From contig JAGNTT010000008.1 in assembly GCA_017987425.1 (NCBI GenBank), forward strand, positions 4,230 to 28,306: a stretch of DNA of 24,077 nt. Reading direction: 5' to 3'. The position numbers were made by a program, and so were the translations under genes. Source of the stretch: Candidatus Omnitrophota bacterium. Its GTDB lineage: Bacteria; Omnitrophota; Gorgyraeia; Zapsychrales; Fredricksoniimonadaceae. The notes under the pieces are model-generated. The model did no database searches, was not told where the DNA came from, and was given only the letters and a program-made list of their open reading frames with translations. Shown piece by piece: positions 1-7,878 of this stretch. How positions within the stretch are numbered: position 1 is the first letter of the stretch; each line of letters starts with the position of its first letter.

Positions 1-1019
1 GCGCGTTTGGTATCCCGTTCGAATGCGTTTAATTTCTTCCCCTCGATCTTCTGCAGATGAGCGGGTTGGATCATCAGGAATAACTGGTTGATCGTCTTGT
101 AATTGACTTCTTTGAGAATACCCATGTCGACACCGAGCCTGACCATGGAGAGAAGCTCCGTCGTCTCCTGGCTCGAAATAATATGGGCATGTTTGAGCAA
201 TCCGTACGAACGGCAGATTTTATCCTCCAGCATCGGCCGGTTCTGCAACAGAAGCGCCTGTCGCGCCTGCTCTTCCTGTTCGATGATTTGTTTAATAAGA
301 CCGTTGATGTTTTGAATAATGTCGTCTTCGCTGTGTCCGAGGGAAACCTGGTTGGAAATCTGATAAAAGTTTCCGCTCGCCTGTGTTCCTTCGCCGTAAA
401 ATCCGCGGCTGGCAAAACTGAGCTTCGAGATCGCGGTCAGCACTTTGTTGATCTGTTTGGTCATGACCAGCGCCGGAAGATGAAGCATCACCGAGCCGCG
501 CATGGCGGTCCCCGTGTTCGTCGGGCAGGCGGTCAGGAATCCCCATTCCGGATAAAACGCGTAACCAACCTTGGCTGCCAGCGCGTCATCGATGGCATTG
601 ATGATTTTCCACGTTTCACTTAAATTCAGACCCGACTGCATGACCTGGATGCGCAGATGGTCCTCTTCATTGATCATGATGGAGAGGATTTCTTCCTTGG
701 AAATCACAAGTCCCTTGCCTTCGGGGTTGGATGCATGGTCGTGACTCATCAGATGACGTTCGACCAAGAACTGCTTATCGACACTGTCCATATCGCTGAT
801 GTGAAAGCTCTCGCAGTCTTTCAAAAGATCGATCTGTGAGACAGCTTTATCGACGACGGCCAGGACTTCCTCCAGCTCTTTCTTCCCCGATTTGTTGGGA
901 AAAGGAAAGCTCGCAAGGTTGCGCGCCAGGCGAACGCGCGATGAAGTAACGATGTGGGCAAAAGGACCGGATCCTTTAAGCCACTCGCCGGTATGATTGA
1001 TTAAGTCGTCCAATCGCAT
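1..1019 (-). CDS. mcsB: Protein-arginine kinase McsB (3' end cut by window edge)
   Basis: McsB phosphorylates arginine side chains on proteins; in Firmicutes this marks them for ClpCP degradation. About 340 residues are visible, reading off the left edge. I see the guanidino-kinase signature SSRVRLARN (about 26-34), the catalytic NEEDHLR (117-123), the nucleotide/active-site loop CPTNTGT (165-171) with Cys165, and at the very edge RDTKRA (335-340). The last matches the RDxxRA allosteric phospho-arginine pocket that separates McsB from metabolic arginine and creatine kinases. The ATG at 1019 lies two bases after the mcsA stop, so the genes are probably translationally coupled. Only the last few residues should be missing. 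The expected downstream partner, clpC, would lie outside the window. The motifs make the family call secure; whether arginine phosphorylation feeds a Clp protease here is inference. Confidence 0.95.
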   Translation of the reverse strand, partial: MRLDDLINHTGEWLKGSGPFAHIVTSSRVRLARNLASFPFPNKSGKKELEEVLAVVDKAVSQIDLLKDCESFHISDMDSVDKQFLVERHLMSHDHASNPEGKGLVISKEEILSIMINEEDHLRIQVMQSGLNLSETWKIINAIDDALAAKVGYAFYPEWGFLTACPTNTGTAMRGSVMLHLPALVMTKQINKVLTAISKLSFASRGFYGEGTQASGNFYQISNQVSLGHSEDDIIQNINGLIKQIIEQEEQARQALLLQNRPMLEDKICRSYGLLKHAHIISSQETTELLSMVRLGVDMGILKEVNYKTINQLFLMIQPAHLQKIEGKKLNAFERDTKR

Positions 1020-1021
1020 GA

Positions 1022-1555
1022 CTATTTTTCCTTTTTTTCCATATCGCGGATTTTGTCGCGGATCTGGGCTGCCTTCTCAAAATCCTCACTGTGGATAGCT
1101 TCCTGCAAATCCTGCCGGAGCGACGTTAAATCGTCCTTTTTGCCTTTTGCTGCGGCAGATGAGACTGTCTTCTTGCTTTTGGCCACCATCTTGCCTAAAT
1201 GATGATTGGATCCGTGGATTTTTTTAAGAAGCGCATCCAGCTGCTCTTTAAACGAAATGTAACAGTGACCGCAGCCGAGACGGCCGAATTTACGAAAGTC
1301 ATCGTAGCTCAGACCGCATTTGGTACAAGTTAACGCCGCTGTCTTTGCAGCCGCGCCCGTTTCTTTCGAAACGGCCGTCTTGCCGCCCATATCGGCGAGG
1401 CCGGCAAGCAGATCCGCCAGACCGAACTGCTGCTCCATCTGCACGCTTTTCTGGCGCGCGCATTCTTCGCACAAATGCATTTCGGACATTTGCTGGTCGA
1501 CGATTTCGGTCAGATGGACCGTGGCTTTTTTCTTGGCACAGATATCACATTGCAT
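1022..1555 (-). CDS. mcsA: McsA-like zinc-finger/UVR-domain activator of McsB
   Basis: 177 aa. McsA binds and activates McsB and, in Firmicutes, helps adapt substrates to ClpC. The N-terminal half carries four CxxC pairs (Cys3/6, 29/32, 77/80, 95/98), consistent with two zinc-binding modules. Residues about 141-175 form the UVR (UvrB/UvrC) coiled-coil motif, with the typical SEDFEKAAQIRDKI. An Ala/Lys-rich linker (about 120-140) joins the two. The ATG at 1555 has an AGAGG ribosome-binding site upstream. The gene ends two bases before mcsB. UVR proteins also occur alone, but the eight cysteines and adjacent mcsB make McsA the best call. No ctsR-like regulator is visible upstream, where the Firmicutes operon usually has one; an aminotransferase gene is there instead. 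Confidence 0.92.
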   Translation of the reverse strand: MQCDICAKKKATVHLTEIVDQQMSEMHLCEECARQKSVQMEQQFGLADLLAGLADMGGKTAVSKETGAAAKTAALTCTKCGLSYDDFRKFGRLGCGHCYISFKEQLDALLKKIHGSNHHLGKMVAKSKKTVSSAAAKGKKDDLTSLRQDLQEAIHSEDFEKAAQIRDKIRDMEKKEK

Positions 1556-1573
1556 TTTTATAACCTCTTAGCA

Positions 1574-1662
1574 GAGCACATGTGCACATGTCACAAGCGC
1601 ACATGAGGAACACACGCTGCTTGTGTTCATTTGTGTTCTTGTGCACCTGTGTTCTTGTGCTC
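1574..1662. repeat. Imperfect inverted repeat filling the ilvE-mcsA spacer
   Basis: Nearly the whole 116-bp spacer is a patchy palindrome. The outer arms GAGCACA (1574-1580) and TGTGCTC (1656-1662) pair exactly, and the inner arms AACACA (1609-1614) and TGTGTT (1622-1627) close a seven-base loop. Between them, the left half repeats GCACATG (1576, 1584, 1599) and contains the perfect palindrome CATGTGCACATG (1579-1590). The right half repeats the 13-mer TGTGTTCTTGTGC twice with a 16-bp period (1632-1644 and 1648-1660). Its role is unknown; an RNA hairpin or a degraded palindromic repeat element are both possible. Confidence 0.7.
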
Positions 1663-1671
1663 CTCATCGCG

Positions 1672-2541
1672 TTAAACACTATATTTGACTCCGTCCTTAC
1701 GCGTCATCTCCTTAAAGGCCTTGATGAGCTTTAAAGTCACTTTGCCCGGTTTCCCGTCTCCGATCATGCGGCCGTCCAATTTGACCACAGGAATGATCTC
1801 GGCTGCCGTGCCGGTCAGGAAACATTCATGCGCGTTAAAAACTTCGTGACGCGTAAAAAGACGTTCCTGAACTTCAATTTTGCTTTCTTGGGCCAGTTCA
1901 ATGACCGCCTGACGAGTGATCCCTTTCAGACGTCCGTTCGTCGGCGTCGAGAGAACACCGTCTTTAAGAATAAAAATATTGTCGCCGGTGCACTCGGTCA
2001 CATAACCGTTGTGGTCGAGCATGATGGCCTCGTTATATCCAACATTGGAAGCTTCGATTTTGGCCAGAATATTGTTCAGGTAATTGAGCGACTTGAGTTC
2101 GGGATTAAGCGCCTCCGGATGATTTTTAACAGTCGGCACGGTGATGATCTCCATGCCTTTCTGATAAAGTTCCGCCGGATAAAGGGCAATTTTGTCTGTG
2201 ATAATGACGACACTCGCGTTCCCCTTGCATTTTCTGGGATCAAGCCCGAGATCGCCCACGCCGCGGCTGACGATCAAACGGATATACGCGTCGTTAAGTT
2301 TATTGACCTTCAAAGTTTTAATGACGGCGTCGCTTAATTCCTTGCGCGTCATCGGCAGACGGATCATGAGCGTGTGCAGGCTCTCAAGTAATCGGTCCAA
2401 ATGTTCTTCAAATTTGTAAACCAGTCCGCCGTAAGAACGGATACCTTCAAACGCGCCGTCGCCATAAAGAAATCCGTGGTCGTACACGGAAATCTTCGCC
2501 TGCTCCTTTTCATAAAATTCGCCGTCTATGTAAACCTTCAT
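1672..2541 (-). CDS. ilvE: Branched-chain amino acid aminotransferase (fold-type IV PLP enzyme)
   Basis: 289 aa. It transfers amino groups between glutamate and the 2-oxo acids of leucine, isoleucine and valine in the cytoplasm. The class IV pattern is clear: YGDGAFEGIR (26-35), the PLP lysine Lys150 in LKSLNYLNN, and the cofactor-site segment ECTGDNIF. The length suits the short archaeal/bacterial BCAT branch. The ATG at 2541 has an AGGAAAG ribosome-binding site about 6 bases upstream and lies 16 bases after lolD. D-amino-acid aminotransferase and aminodeoxychorismate lyase share this fold; the LKSLNYLNNILAKIEA segment favours BCAT, but substrate range is not proven. It does not belong functionally with the neighbouring lol and mcs genes and probably just shares their transcript. 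Confidence 0.88.
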   Translation of the reverse strand: MKVYIDGEFYEKEQAKISVYDHGFLYGDGAFEGIRSYGGLVYKFEEHLDRLLESLHTLMIRLPMTRKELSDAVIKTLKVNKLNDAYIRLIVSRGVGDLGLDPRKCKGNASVVIITDKIALYPAELYQKGMEIITVPTVKNHPEALNPELKSLNYLNNILAKIEASNVGYNEAIMLDHNGYVTECTGDNIFILKDGVLSTPTNGRLKGITRQAVIELAQESKIEVQERLFTRHEVFNAHECFLTGTAAEIIPVVKLDGRMIGDGKPGKVTLKLIKAFKEMTRKDGVKYSV

Positions 2542-2557
2542 AACTTTCCTAGCCTTT

Positions 2558-3232
2558 CTAACTGTTCAATTTTCCGTCTTTGATGTGAATGATCCTTCCT
2601 GATTTTGCGGCAATCTTTTCATCGTGAGTGACGAGAACCAATGTCTGGCGTTCGGTCTTATTCAATCCGAGAAGTATTTCGATGATCGCATCCCCGCTTT
2701 TGGAATCAAGGTTCCCTGTGGGTTCATCGCAAAAAACGATCTTCGGTTTGTTGACCAGGGCCCTCGCGATCGCCACGCGCTGCTGTTCGCCGCCGGAGAG
2801 TTCATGCGGTCGGTGCGTTGCCCGGTCTTTCAATCCCACCTTTTCCAGGAGCTCTCTGGCCCGCTCGTTGATGGCCTCGGATTTACCCGTACCGCTCGTG
2901 ATCAGCGCCGGCAGCGCGACGTTTTCCAAAGCAGTAAATTCCGGCAGCAGATGATAAAACTGAAATACAAACCCGACGTGCAGATTGCGCATACGCGCGC
3001 GTTCGGCATCGTTGGCGGTATAGACATTCTTTCCGTCCAGAACGACTCCGCCTTCATTGGGCTTGTCCAGCCCGCCTAAAATATGAAGCAGTGTCGATTT
3101 TCCGGCCCCCGACGGCCCTACGAGCGCCAAGACCTCACCCTCATGAATATCAAGGTCAACCCCTCTTAAAATGTGCAGCTGATTCGAACCCTGCTCATAT
3201 CTTTTATGGATATTTCTCGCCGATATAATCAT
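2558..3232 (-). CDS. lolD: Lipoprotein-releasing ABC transporter ATPase LolD
   Basis: 224 aa from the chosen start. It is the cytoplasmic ATPase of the LolCDE complex that extracts lipoproteins from the inner membrane for delivery to the outer membrane. Motifs: Walker A GPSGAGKST (39-47), Q-loop in FVFQFYHLLPEFTALENV (88-105, the stretch typical of LolD), signature LSGGEQ (145-150), Walker B with Glu170 in CDEP, and switch His203. The frame stays open to an ATG at 3322 that overlaps the lolC/E stop. However, the first 30 residues of that longer form have no family counterpart and its GAGG lies one base from the ATG. I therefore prefer the ATG at 3232, which gives the usual family length with an AAGGA about 12 bases upstream. 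The longer, coupled form remains possible. Confidence 0.93.
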   Translation of the reverse strand: MIISARNIHKRYEQGSNQLHILRGVDLDIHEGEVLALVGPSGAGKSTLLHILGGLDKPNEGGVVLDGKNVYTANDAERARMRNLHVGFVFQFYHLLPEFTALENVALPALITSGTGKSEAINERARELLEKVGLKDRATHRPHELSGGEQQRVAIARALVNKPKIVFCDEPTGNLDSKSGDAIIEILLGLNKTERQTLVLVTHDEKIAAKSGRIIHIKDGKLNS

Positions 3233-3314
3233 TGTGCTGTCATTATCCTTCGAACGGGAATCCGCGAACTGTTTTTCAAGGACGTTCCCGCCCGCATAAA
3301 ACCGGTTCCAAAAC

Positions 3315-4514
3315 TTACTCATACCTCAAAGCCTCGACCGGTTCCAGACTGGCCGCTTTCCCGGCGGGATAAATAGTGGCCAGGTAACTGATCAAAAGCG
3401 CCGCGCCGACTATGGCCAGAACATCGCTCAACTGCAATAAAACCGGAAGATGATCAATGTAATAAATGTCCTGCGGCAATTTGATGAACTGATATTTCTT
3501 AAGCAGAAAAGTTAAAAGCGCGCCGCCCACGACTCCCCAGAATGTTCCCATAATCCCGAGACAGATTCCTTGTAGCGTAAAAATCTTGCGGATTGAACTT
3601 TTGGGAACGCCGATCGATTTTAGAATTCCAATGTCTTTGACTTTGCTGGTGACGGTCACGATCAGCGTACTGATGATGTTAAACGACGCCACCAGAACTA
3701 TGAGCGTGAGAATGACAAACATCGCAAATTTCTCAAGCCTCAACGCGGCAAAAAAATTGCTGTTATTCTCGATCCAGGTGCGCACCAGATAACTGTAGCC
3801 GAGCACCTCATAAATCTTTTCTTTGACAGCCGGGGCGGCGTAAACGTCGTTGATCTTGACGCCGATGCCGCTAACGACGCCGTCACCCAGACTGAAAATC
3901 TGCTGGGCTTTCGAAAGGTGAACAAGTATTAGGTTCATGTCGTAATCGTACATTCCCGACGTAAAGATGCCCGCGATCTTAAGCTGATATCGCCAGCCCT
4001 CGCCCGCCACACCAGACGCCGGCGCGATAACGGTAATTTCATCTCCCACCCGAAAACCGTAATAACTGGCCAGCTGACTTCCAACGACCACCTGGTCCGG
4101 TGTAAGAGTTTCGATTTTTCCAGATGCCAGATATTCATCGATCTTGGTGATCTTGGGCTCATGCGCCGGGTCGACCCCGCGCAGCACAAGGCTCATGGCG
4201 CGCTGGTTCGATTCCAGAAAAACATTGCCGTGAATATACGGCGACAACGCTTTGATGTCCTTGACCTTGCCAAGCTTGGCGAGAACCTCGGGATAATTTT
4301 TGACGCCCGTTTCCCGCTCCACCATAACGTGCGCGTTGGTGCCGATGATCTTGTCGCGCAGATCGCGGTCGAAACCGGTCATGACCCCGATGACAACGAT
4401 CAAGGCCATGACACCAATGGCGATGCCGGCGACGGCGACAAAGTTGATCATGGACAAAAAGCGGTCCTTCTTGGCCATCAAATACCGGTAGCTGATCCAG
4501 GATTCGTAGTTCAT
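3315..4514 (-). CDS. lolC: Lipoprotein-releasing ABC transporter permease, LolC/LolE family
   Basis: 399 aa inner-membrane protein. The layout is that of the LolC/E and FtsX/MacB permeases: one N-terminal membrane segment (about residues 20-45, rich in I/V/A/G), a periplasmic domain of about 200 residues, then three C-terminal membrane segments of the FtsX domain. The N-terminal YRYLMAKKDRF is typical of LolC/E. It partners lolD immediately downstream. I start at the ATG at 4514; a TTG at 4532 in the same frame adds six residues. Only one permease gene is present here, so the transporter may be a homodimer (as for single-permease LolF systems) or a second copy may lie elsewhere. The LolC, E or F subtype cannot be settled from the sequence alone. 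Confidence 0.9.
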   Translation of the reverse strand: MNYESWISYRYLMAKKDRFLSMINFVAVAGIAIGVMALIVVIGVMTGFDRDLRDKIIGTNAHVMVERETGVKNYPEVLAKLGKVKDIKALSPYIHGNVFLESNQRAMSLVLRGVDPAHEPKITKIDEYLASGKIETLTPDQVVVGSQLASYYGFRVGDEITVIAPASGVAGEGWRYQLKIAGIFTSGMYDYDMNLILVHLSKAQQIFSLGDGVVSGIGVKINDVYAAPAVKEKIYEVLGYSYLVRTWIENNSNFFAALRLEKFAMFVILTLIVLVASFNIISTLIVTVTSKVKDIGILKSIGVPKSSIRKIFTLQGICLGIMGTFWGVVGGALLTFLLKKYQFIKLPQDIYYIDHLPVLLQLSDVLAIVGAALLISYLATIYPAGKAASLEPVEALRYE

Positions 4515-4554
4515 ACGTAATTCCCATAGCAAAGACAGCCCGCACCAAAAAAAC

Positions 4555-6048
4555 TTATTTTACGTCAGGTGTCTTGGGCGCTGTGTCTGCGTGTTCTTTT
4601 GATTCGTGTGGTTTGAGTAACGGAAACAGGATCACGTCCCTGATCGACGGAGAATCAGTCAGGAGCATGACAAGGCGGTCGATCCCGATTCCGAGCCCGC
4701 CGGCCGGCGGCATGCCGTGCTCCAGCGCGCATAAGAAATCTTCGTCGATCTCGCGCGTTCCGGTTTCCACGTCATCATCAAGATCTTCCGTCAGGCGCTG
4801 GCGCTGCTCGATAGGGTCGTTTAACTCTGAATAGGCATTTCCCACTTCCATGCCCGCGATAAAGAATTCAAACCTCGCGGAAATCCAAGGATTATCGGGA
4901 AGGGTCTTGGCCAATGGGCAGAGGAACGTAAAATAGTCGACAAAAAACACGGGGTTCATGGTGGCGTCCTCATCAAGGGCTTCCTCCACGATCTTCATGA
5001 CGGCAGAACGCGTCAGCTTGTCGACTTTGGCGTGCGTATGGCGTTTGGCTTTGACCTTTTGCAGCATGACTTCCGCCGAGTCATCGGCATTGATGTCAAA
5101 TTTGTCTTTGACCACCTTGGCAAACGAACGTCGTTCCCACGGCGGCGTAAAATCGATCTCTTTGCCGAGATACGTGACTTTATAGGAACCCGTTATTTCC
5201 TTGGCGATCGAACTGACCATCTCTTCGGTAAGATTCATCATGTCGGTCACATCGCCGTAGGACTGGTAAACTTCCAGCATCGTAAATTCAGGATTGTGCC
5301 GCGTGGAAATGCCTTCGTTGCGGAAATTACGGTTCATTTCATAAACGCGTTCCAGACCGCCGACAAGAAGTCGCTTCAAATAAAGCTCGGGGGCGATGCG
5401 TAAAAACACATCCATGTCATACGCGTTGTGCTTGGATTTGAACGGTCTGCCGCGCGCGCCGCCCGCCATGGGTTGAAGCATGGGAGTTTCCACTTCAAGA
5501 AATTTTCGGTCATCGAGAAAACGGCGGATCATGGAAACAATCTGACTGCGCTTGATAAACACATCGCGCACGCCCGGATTAGCAATCATGTCCACATAAC
5601 GCTGGCGGTAACGGATTTCGACGTCTTTGAGTCCGTGCCATTTTTCCGGCAGCGACAAAAGAGATTTGGAAAGTATCGTCACATCATTGACGCGGACGCT
5701 CTGCTGACCGGTCTTGGTGGTAAAAAGATCGCCTTTGGCACCGATGATGTCGCCGATGTCCAAGTCTCCGATCAATTCGAAAAGTTCGGGAGTGATATTG
5801 TCCGCTTTAACGAACAACTGAAGTTTGCCTGTCTGGTCGATGATATCCAGAAAGTAGACCTTGCCGTGCTTGCGGTTGGCAAGAATTCGTCCGGCCACAG
5901 TCACTGCACGGCCTTCCTGAAAATCAGCCAGCACATGCTGGGTAGATTCGATGTTCTCGAATTTAGCGCCGTAAGGCTTGATGCCTTTCTTGCGCAGATG
6001 CTCTAGCTTCACAAGCCTTGATGCTTTTAAGTCGTCAACCTGATCCAT
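4555..6048 (-). CDS. lysS: Lysyl-tRNA synthetase, class II
   Basis: 497 aa. It charges tRNA-Lys with lysine. An N-terminal OB-fold anticodon-binding domain (about 48-130) is followed by the class II catalytic core. Motif 2 lies in RNFRNEGISTRHNPEFTMLE (240-259), a substrate-binding stretch reads ERFEFFIAG-like (RFEFFIAGMEVGNAYSELND), and motif 3 is GIGIDRLVML near the C-terminus. Length matches the family (about 490-510). The start has an AAGG-containing leader and follows a perfect consensus promoter at 6096-6124. The 5' leader of about 40 nt is too short for a T-box. It is the first gene of the lysS-lolC/E-lolD-ilvE-mcsA-mcsB unit. Confidence 0.97.
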   Translation of the reverse strand: MDQVDDLKASRLVKLEHLRKKGIKPYGAKFENIESTQHVLADFQEGRAVTVAGRILANRKHGKVYFLDIIDQTGKLQLFVKADNITPELFELIGDLDIGDIIGAKGDLFTTKTGQQSVRVNDVTILSKSLLSLPEKWHGLKDVEIRYRQRYVDMIANPGVRDVFIKRSQIVSMIRRFLDDRKFLEVETPMLQPMAGGARGRPFKSKHNAYDMDVFLRIAPELYLKRLLVGGLERVYEMNRNFRNEGISTRHNPEFTMLEVYQSYGDVTDMMNLTEEMVSSIAKEITGSYKVTYLGKEIDFTPPWERRSFAKVVKDKFDINADDSAEVMLQKVKAKRHTHAKVDKLTRSAVMKIVEEALDEDATMNPVFFVDYFTFLCPLAKTLPDNPWISARFEFFIAGMEVGNAYSELNDPIEQRQRLTEDLDDDVETGTREIDEDFLCALEHGMPPAGGLGIGIDRLVMLLTDSPSIRDVILFPLLKPHESKEHADTAPKTPDVK

Positions 6049-6095
6049 TACTGTAACCGCCTTAAAATATTAATATTTATAATAAATAGTGATTC

Positions 6096-6124
6096 ATTAT
6101 ATTAAAAATATATTGGAGTGTCAA
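6096..6124 (-). promoter_or_regulatory. Consensus sigma-70 promoter of lysS
   Basis: On the minus strand, TTGACA (6119-6124) and TATAAT (6096-6101) are separated by exactly 17 bp in an AT-rich region. The predicted transcription start is near 6089, giving a leader of about 40 nt to the lysS ATG at 6048. It lies in the 133-bp gap 6049-6181, where I see no other gene and no clear terminator for the preceding lpxI unit. Confidence 0.85.
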
Positions 6125-6181
6125 TCAAAAGGCAGGGTAGTTTCTCGGCGGGGAAATCCAATCTTACGCATTATATTAGAA

Positions 6182-6997
6182 TCAAGCGGCGACGATGCAA
6201 ATTGCTGCTTTATCGGCAAGCCGGACGGTTTCATCAAGGTCAATGATAAGGGTTTTTCCGGCCTCAATGGCGAGACACCCCCCGTTGGATTGGGCCATGA
6301 CTTTCAGGGTTTTGGGACCGATGACTGGCACATCGAACCGGTCGTCCTGCTTGGGTTTGCTGGTTTTAACAACCACCGCCCCTTTGCGGGCGATCGAACA
6401 CCCACGGAAAATAGCTTTATCCGTACCCTCCATGGCTTCAATGGCGACAATGGCCTTTTCTTTAACAACGACAGTCTGGCCGATATCGATACCCCCCATC
6501 AGCTTGGCGATGGTGAATCCGAATTGAATGTCTTCAAGCTCGGCGGTTGTCGGAGCGCGCTTGGTCAGCGTGCCTTTAGGGGCCAGATGATCCCGCAGGA
6601 GCAGGGTCGAATCCAGCAGCTCCATTCCGTTGGCCTGAAGTCTCTCGGCCACGGCCTTAAAGATCGTGTCCGCTTTGCGGTCTTGCAGGGCCGCAAAAAT
6701 CCCGCGAAACTCATCATCCATTTCAACCTTGTCATCAAAAAGATTCTTAGGACTTACCTGACCCGCCATAATTACGTGACGAACCCCCTCGCCTTTGAAA
6801 TAAGCAAAAAGTTTTTTTAATTCTCCCGGGCTGAACCAGGCAAAACGGTCAACGAGATACGGGAAATAAAATGCCGTGTCCCCTTTAATACCGGCGGCAA
6901 TGACTTTGATATTCTTGAGTTTTGCTGCCCGGGCAAAAAGAATAGGAAATTTTCCGTTACCTGCGATGAGTCCCAAATTTTGGATGGATTCGGACAT
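6182..6997 (-). CDS. lpxI: UDP-2,3-diacylglucosamine diphosphatase LpxI
   Basis: 271 aa. LpxI hydrolyses UDP-2,3-diacylglucosamine to lipid X and UMP, the fourth step of lipid A synthesis, and replaces LpxH in several phyla. The family (formerly DUF1009) is recognised by IAGNGKFP (11-18) at the N-terminus, MAGQVSPKNLF (about 77-87), and the C-terminal domain with GTDKAI, GPKT and the EAGKTLIIDLDETVRLAD stretch. It follows lpxA by 92 bp, the largest gap in this module. I see no convincing ribosome-binding site before the ATG at 6997, though no better start is apparent. Neighbours lpxA, lpxC and lpxD supply the preceding three reactions. Confidence 0.93.
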   Translation of the reverse strand: MSESIQNLGLIAGNGKFPILFARAAKLKNIKVIAAGIKGDTAFYFPYLVDRFAWFSPGELKKLFAYFKGEGVRHVIMAGQVSPKNLFDDKVEMDDEFRGIFAALQDRKADTIFKAVAERLQANGMELLDSTLLLRDHLAPKGTLTKRAPTTAELEDIQFGFTIAKLMGGIDIGQTVVVKEKAIVAIEAMEGTDKAIFRGCSIARKGAVVVKTSKPKQDDRFDVPVIGPKTLKVMAQSNGGCLAIEAGKTLIIDLDETVRLADKAAICIVAA

Positions 6998-7089
6998 AAA
7001 GATCGGATGGTCAGTCGATATGAAATTTTGATTTCAACACACTCGGCACTGGAGGGGCATTGCCGGTCAACAACATTGCGATGATCTAC

Positions 7090-7872
7090 TTAACCGCACA
7101 CGCCGCGTTCGGAACCGCGGATGAACTCGATCAAATAATCCACTTCAATCGTCGATCCGAATTCCTGCTGGACTTTTTCAATGGCGTGTGTTTTGGTAAG
7201 TCCGGAGTGAAATAAAATTTTAAATGCTTTTCGCAGCGTCGAGATGGTGACCGGGGTGAACTGGGCGCGTTTAAGCCCGACGATATTGACACCGAAAACT
7301 TTACTGGGATCTCCGTCACACATGGAGTACGGCGGAACATCCTGGACCACTTTGGAACAACCGCCGACGATCGACATAGTGCCGATGCGCACGAACTGAT
7401 GAACACCGGTAAGCCCGCCGATAATAACGCGGTCCTCCATTATAACATGTCCCGCTAAGTGGCCCACATTAGCGACAACGCAATCGCTTCCTATTTTACA
7501 ATCGTGGGCAACATGCGCATAGGCCATGAACAAATTGCGATCGCCGATCGTGGTCATGCCTCCGCCTTCTTCCGTACCGGTGTTAACGGTCACATATTCA
7601 CGGAAGACATTATTATCACCGATTGTTAAAAAGCTATTTTTACTGTTGATATGCTTTTTGTCTTGGGGGGCGCTACCGATAACCGCACCGGTAAAAAATT
7701 GACATCCGGCACCAATCTTCGTATTACCAGTAATCACACAATGATTTCCGATTGTGACGTTAGGCCCGATCGTAACGTCACCTTCGATGATGGCATAAGG
7801 GCCTATTTTGACGCCTTGGCCAATCGTGGCGCTGGGGTCGACAACCGCTGTTTCGTGGACAATTGTTTCCAT
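7090..7872 (-). CDS. lpxA: UDP-N-acetylglucosamine O-acyltransferase LpxA
   Basis: 260 aa. It transfers a 3-hydroxyacyl chain from ACP to UDP-GlcNAc, the first lipid A step. The N-terminal two thirds is hexapeptide-repeat left-handed beta-helix (I-G-x-x-x-x periodicity), followed by a helical C-terminal domain. The catalytic HVAHD is present (His120 and His123 here, matching E. coli His122/His125), as are GVHQF and the QDVPPY and GLKR signatures. At the chain-length ruler position (E. coli Gly173) the residue is Gly (VGGC), which in E. coli permits C14 chains. I use the ATG at 7872; a TTG at 7878, directly after the lpxC-fabZ stop, adds two residues. Confidence 0.95.
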   Translation of the reverse strand: METIVHETAVVDPSATIGQGVKIGPYAIIEGDVTIGPNVTIGNHCVITGNTKIGAGCQFFTGAVIGSAPQDKKHINSKNSFLTIGDNNVFREYVTVNTGTEEGGGMTTIGDRNLFMAYAHVAHDCKIGSDCVVANVGHLAGHVIMEDRVIIGGLTGVHQFVRIGTMSIVGGCSKVVQDVPPYSMCDGDPSKVFGVNIVGLKRAQFTPVTISTLRKAFKILFHSGLTKTHAIEKVQQEFGSTIEVDYLIEFIRGSERGVCG

Positions 7873-7878
7873 GATCAA

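Noticed and set aside
3233..3322. N-terminal extension of LolD to 254 aa
   Set aside because: Not family-like, and the GAGG is one base from the ATG. Kept only as an alternative start.
6049..6095. T-box or lysine riboswitch upstream of lysS
   Set aside because: The predicted leader is about 40 nt and AT-rich, with no room or motif for either.
6165..6180. TATAAT-like box on the minus strand just after lpxI
   Set aside because: No TTGACA-like element at 16-18 bp; the perfect promoter about 70 bp downstream explains lysS expression.
5428..6820. Long plus-strand open frames opposite lysS (5428-6006) and lpxI (6089-6820)
   Set aside because: Both are antisense to well-conserved genes, and the second begins inside the lysS promoter region. 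The translations look like shuffled lysS and lpxI with no motif of their own.
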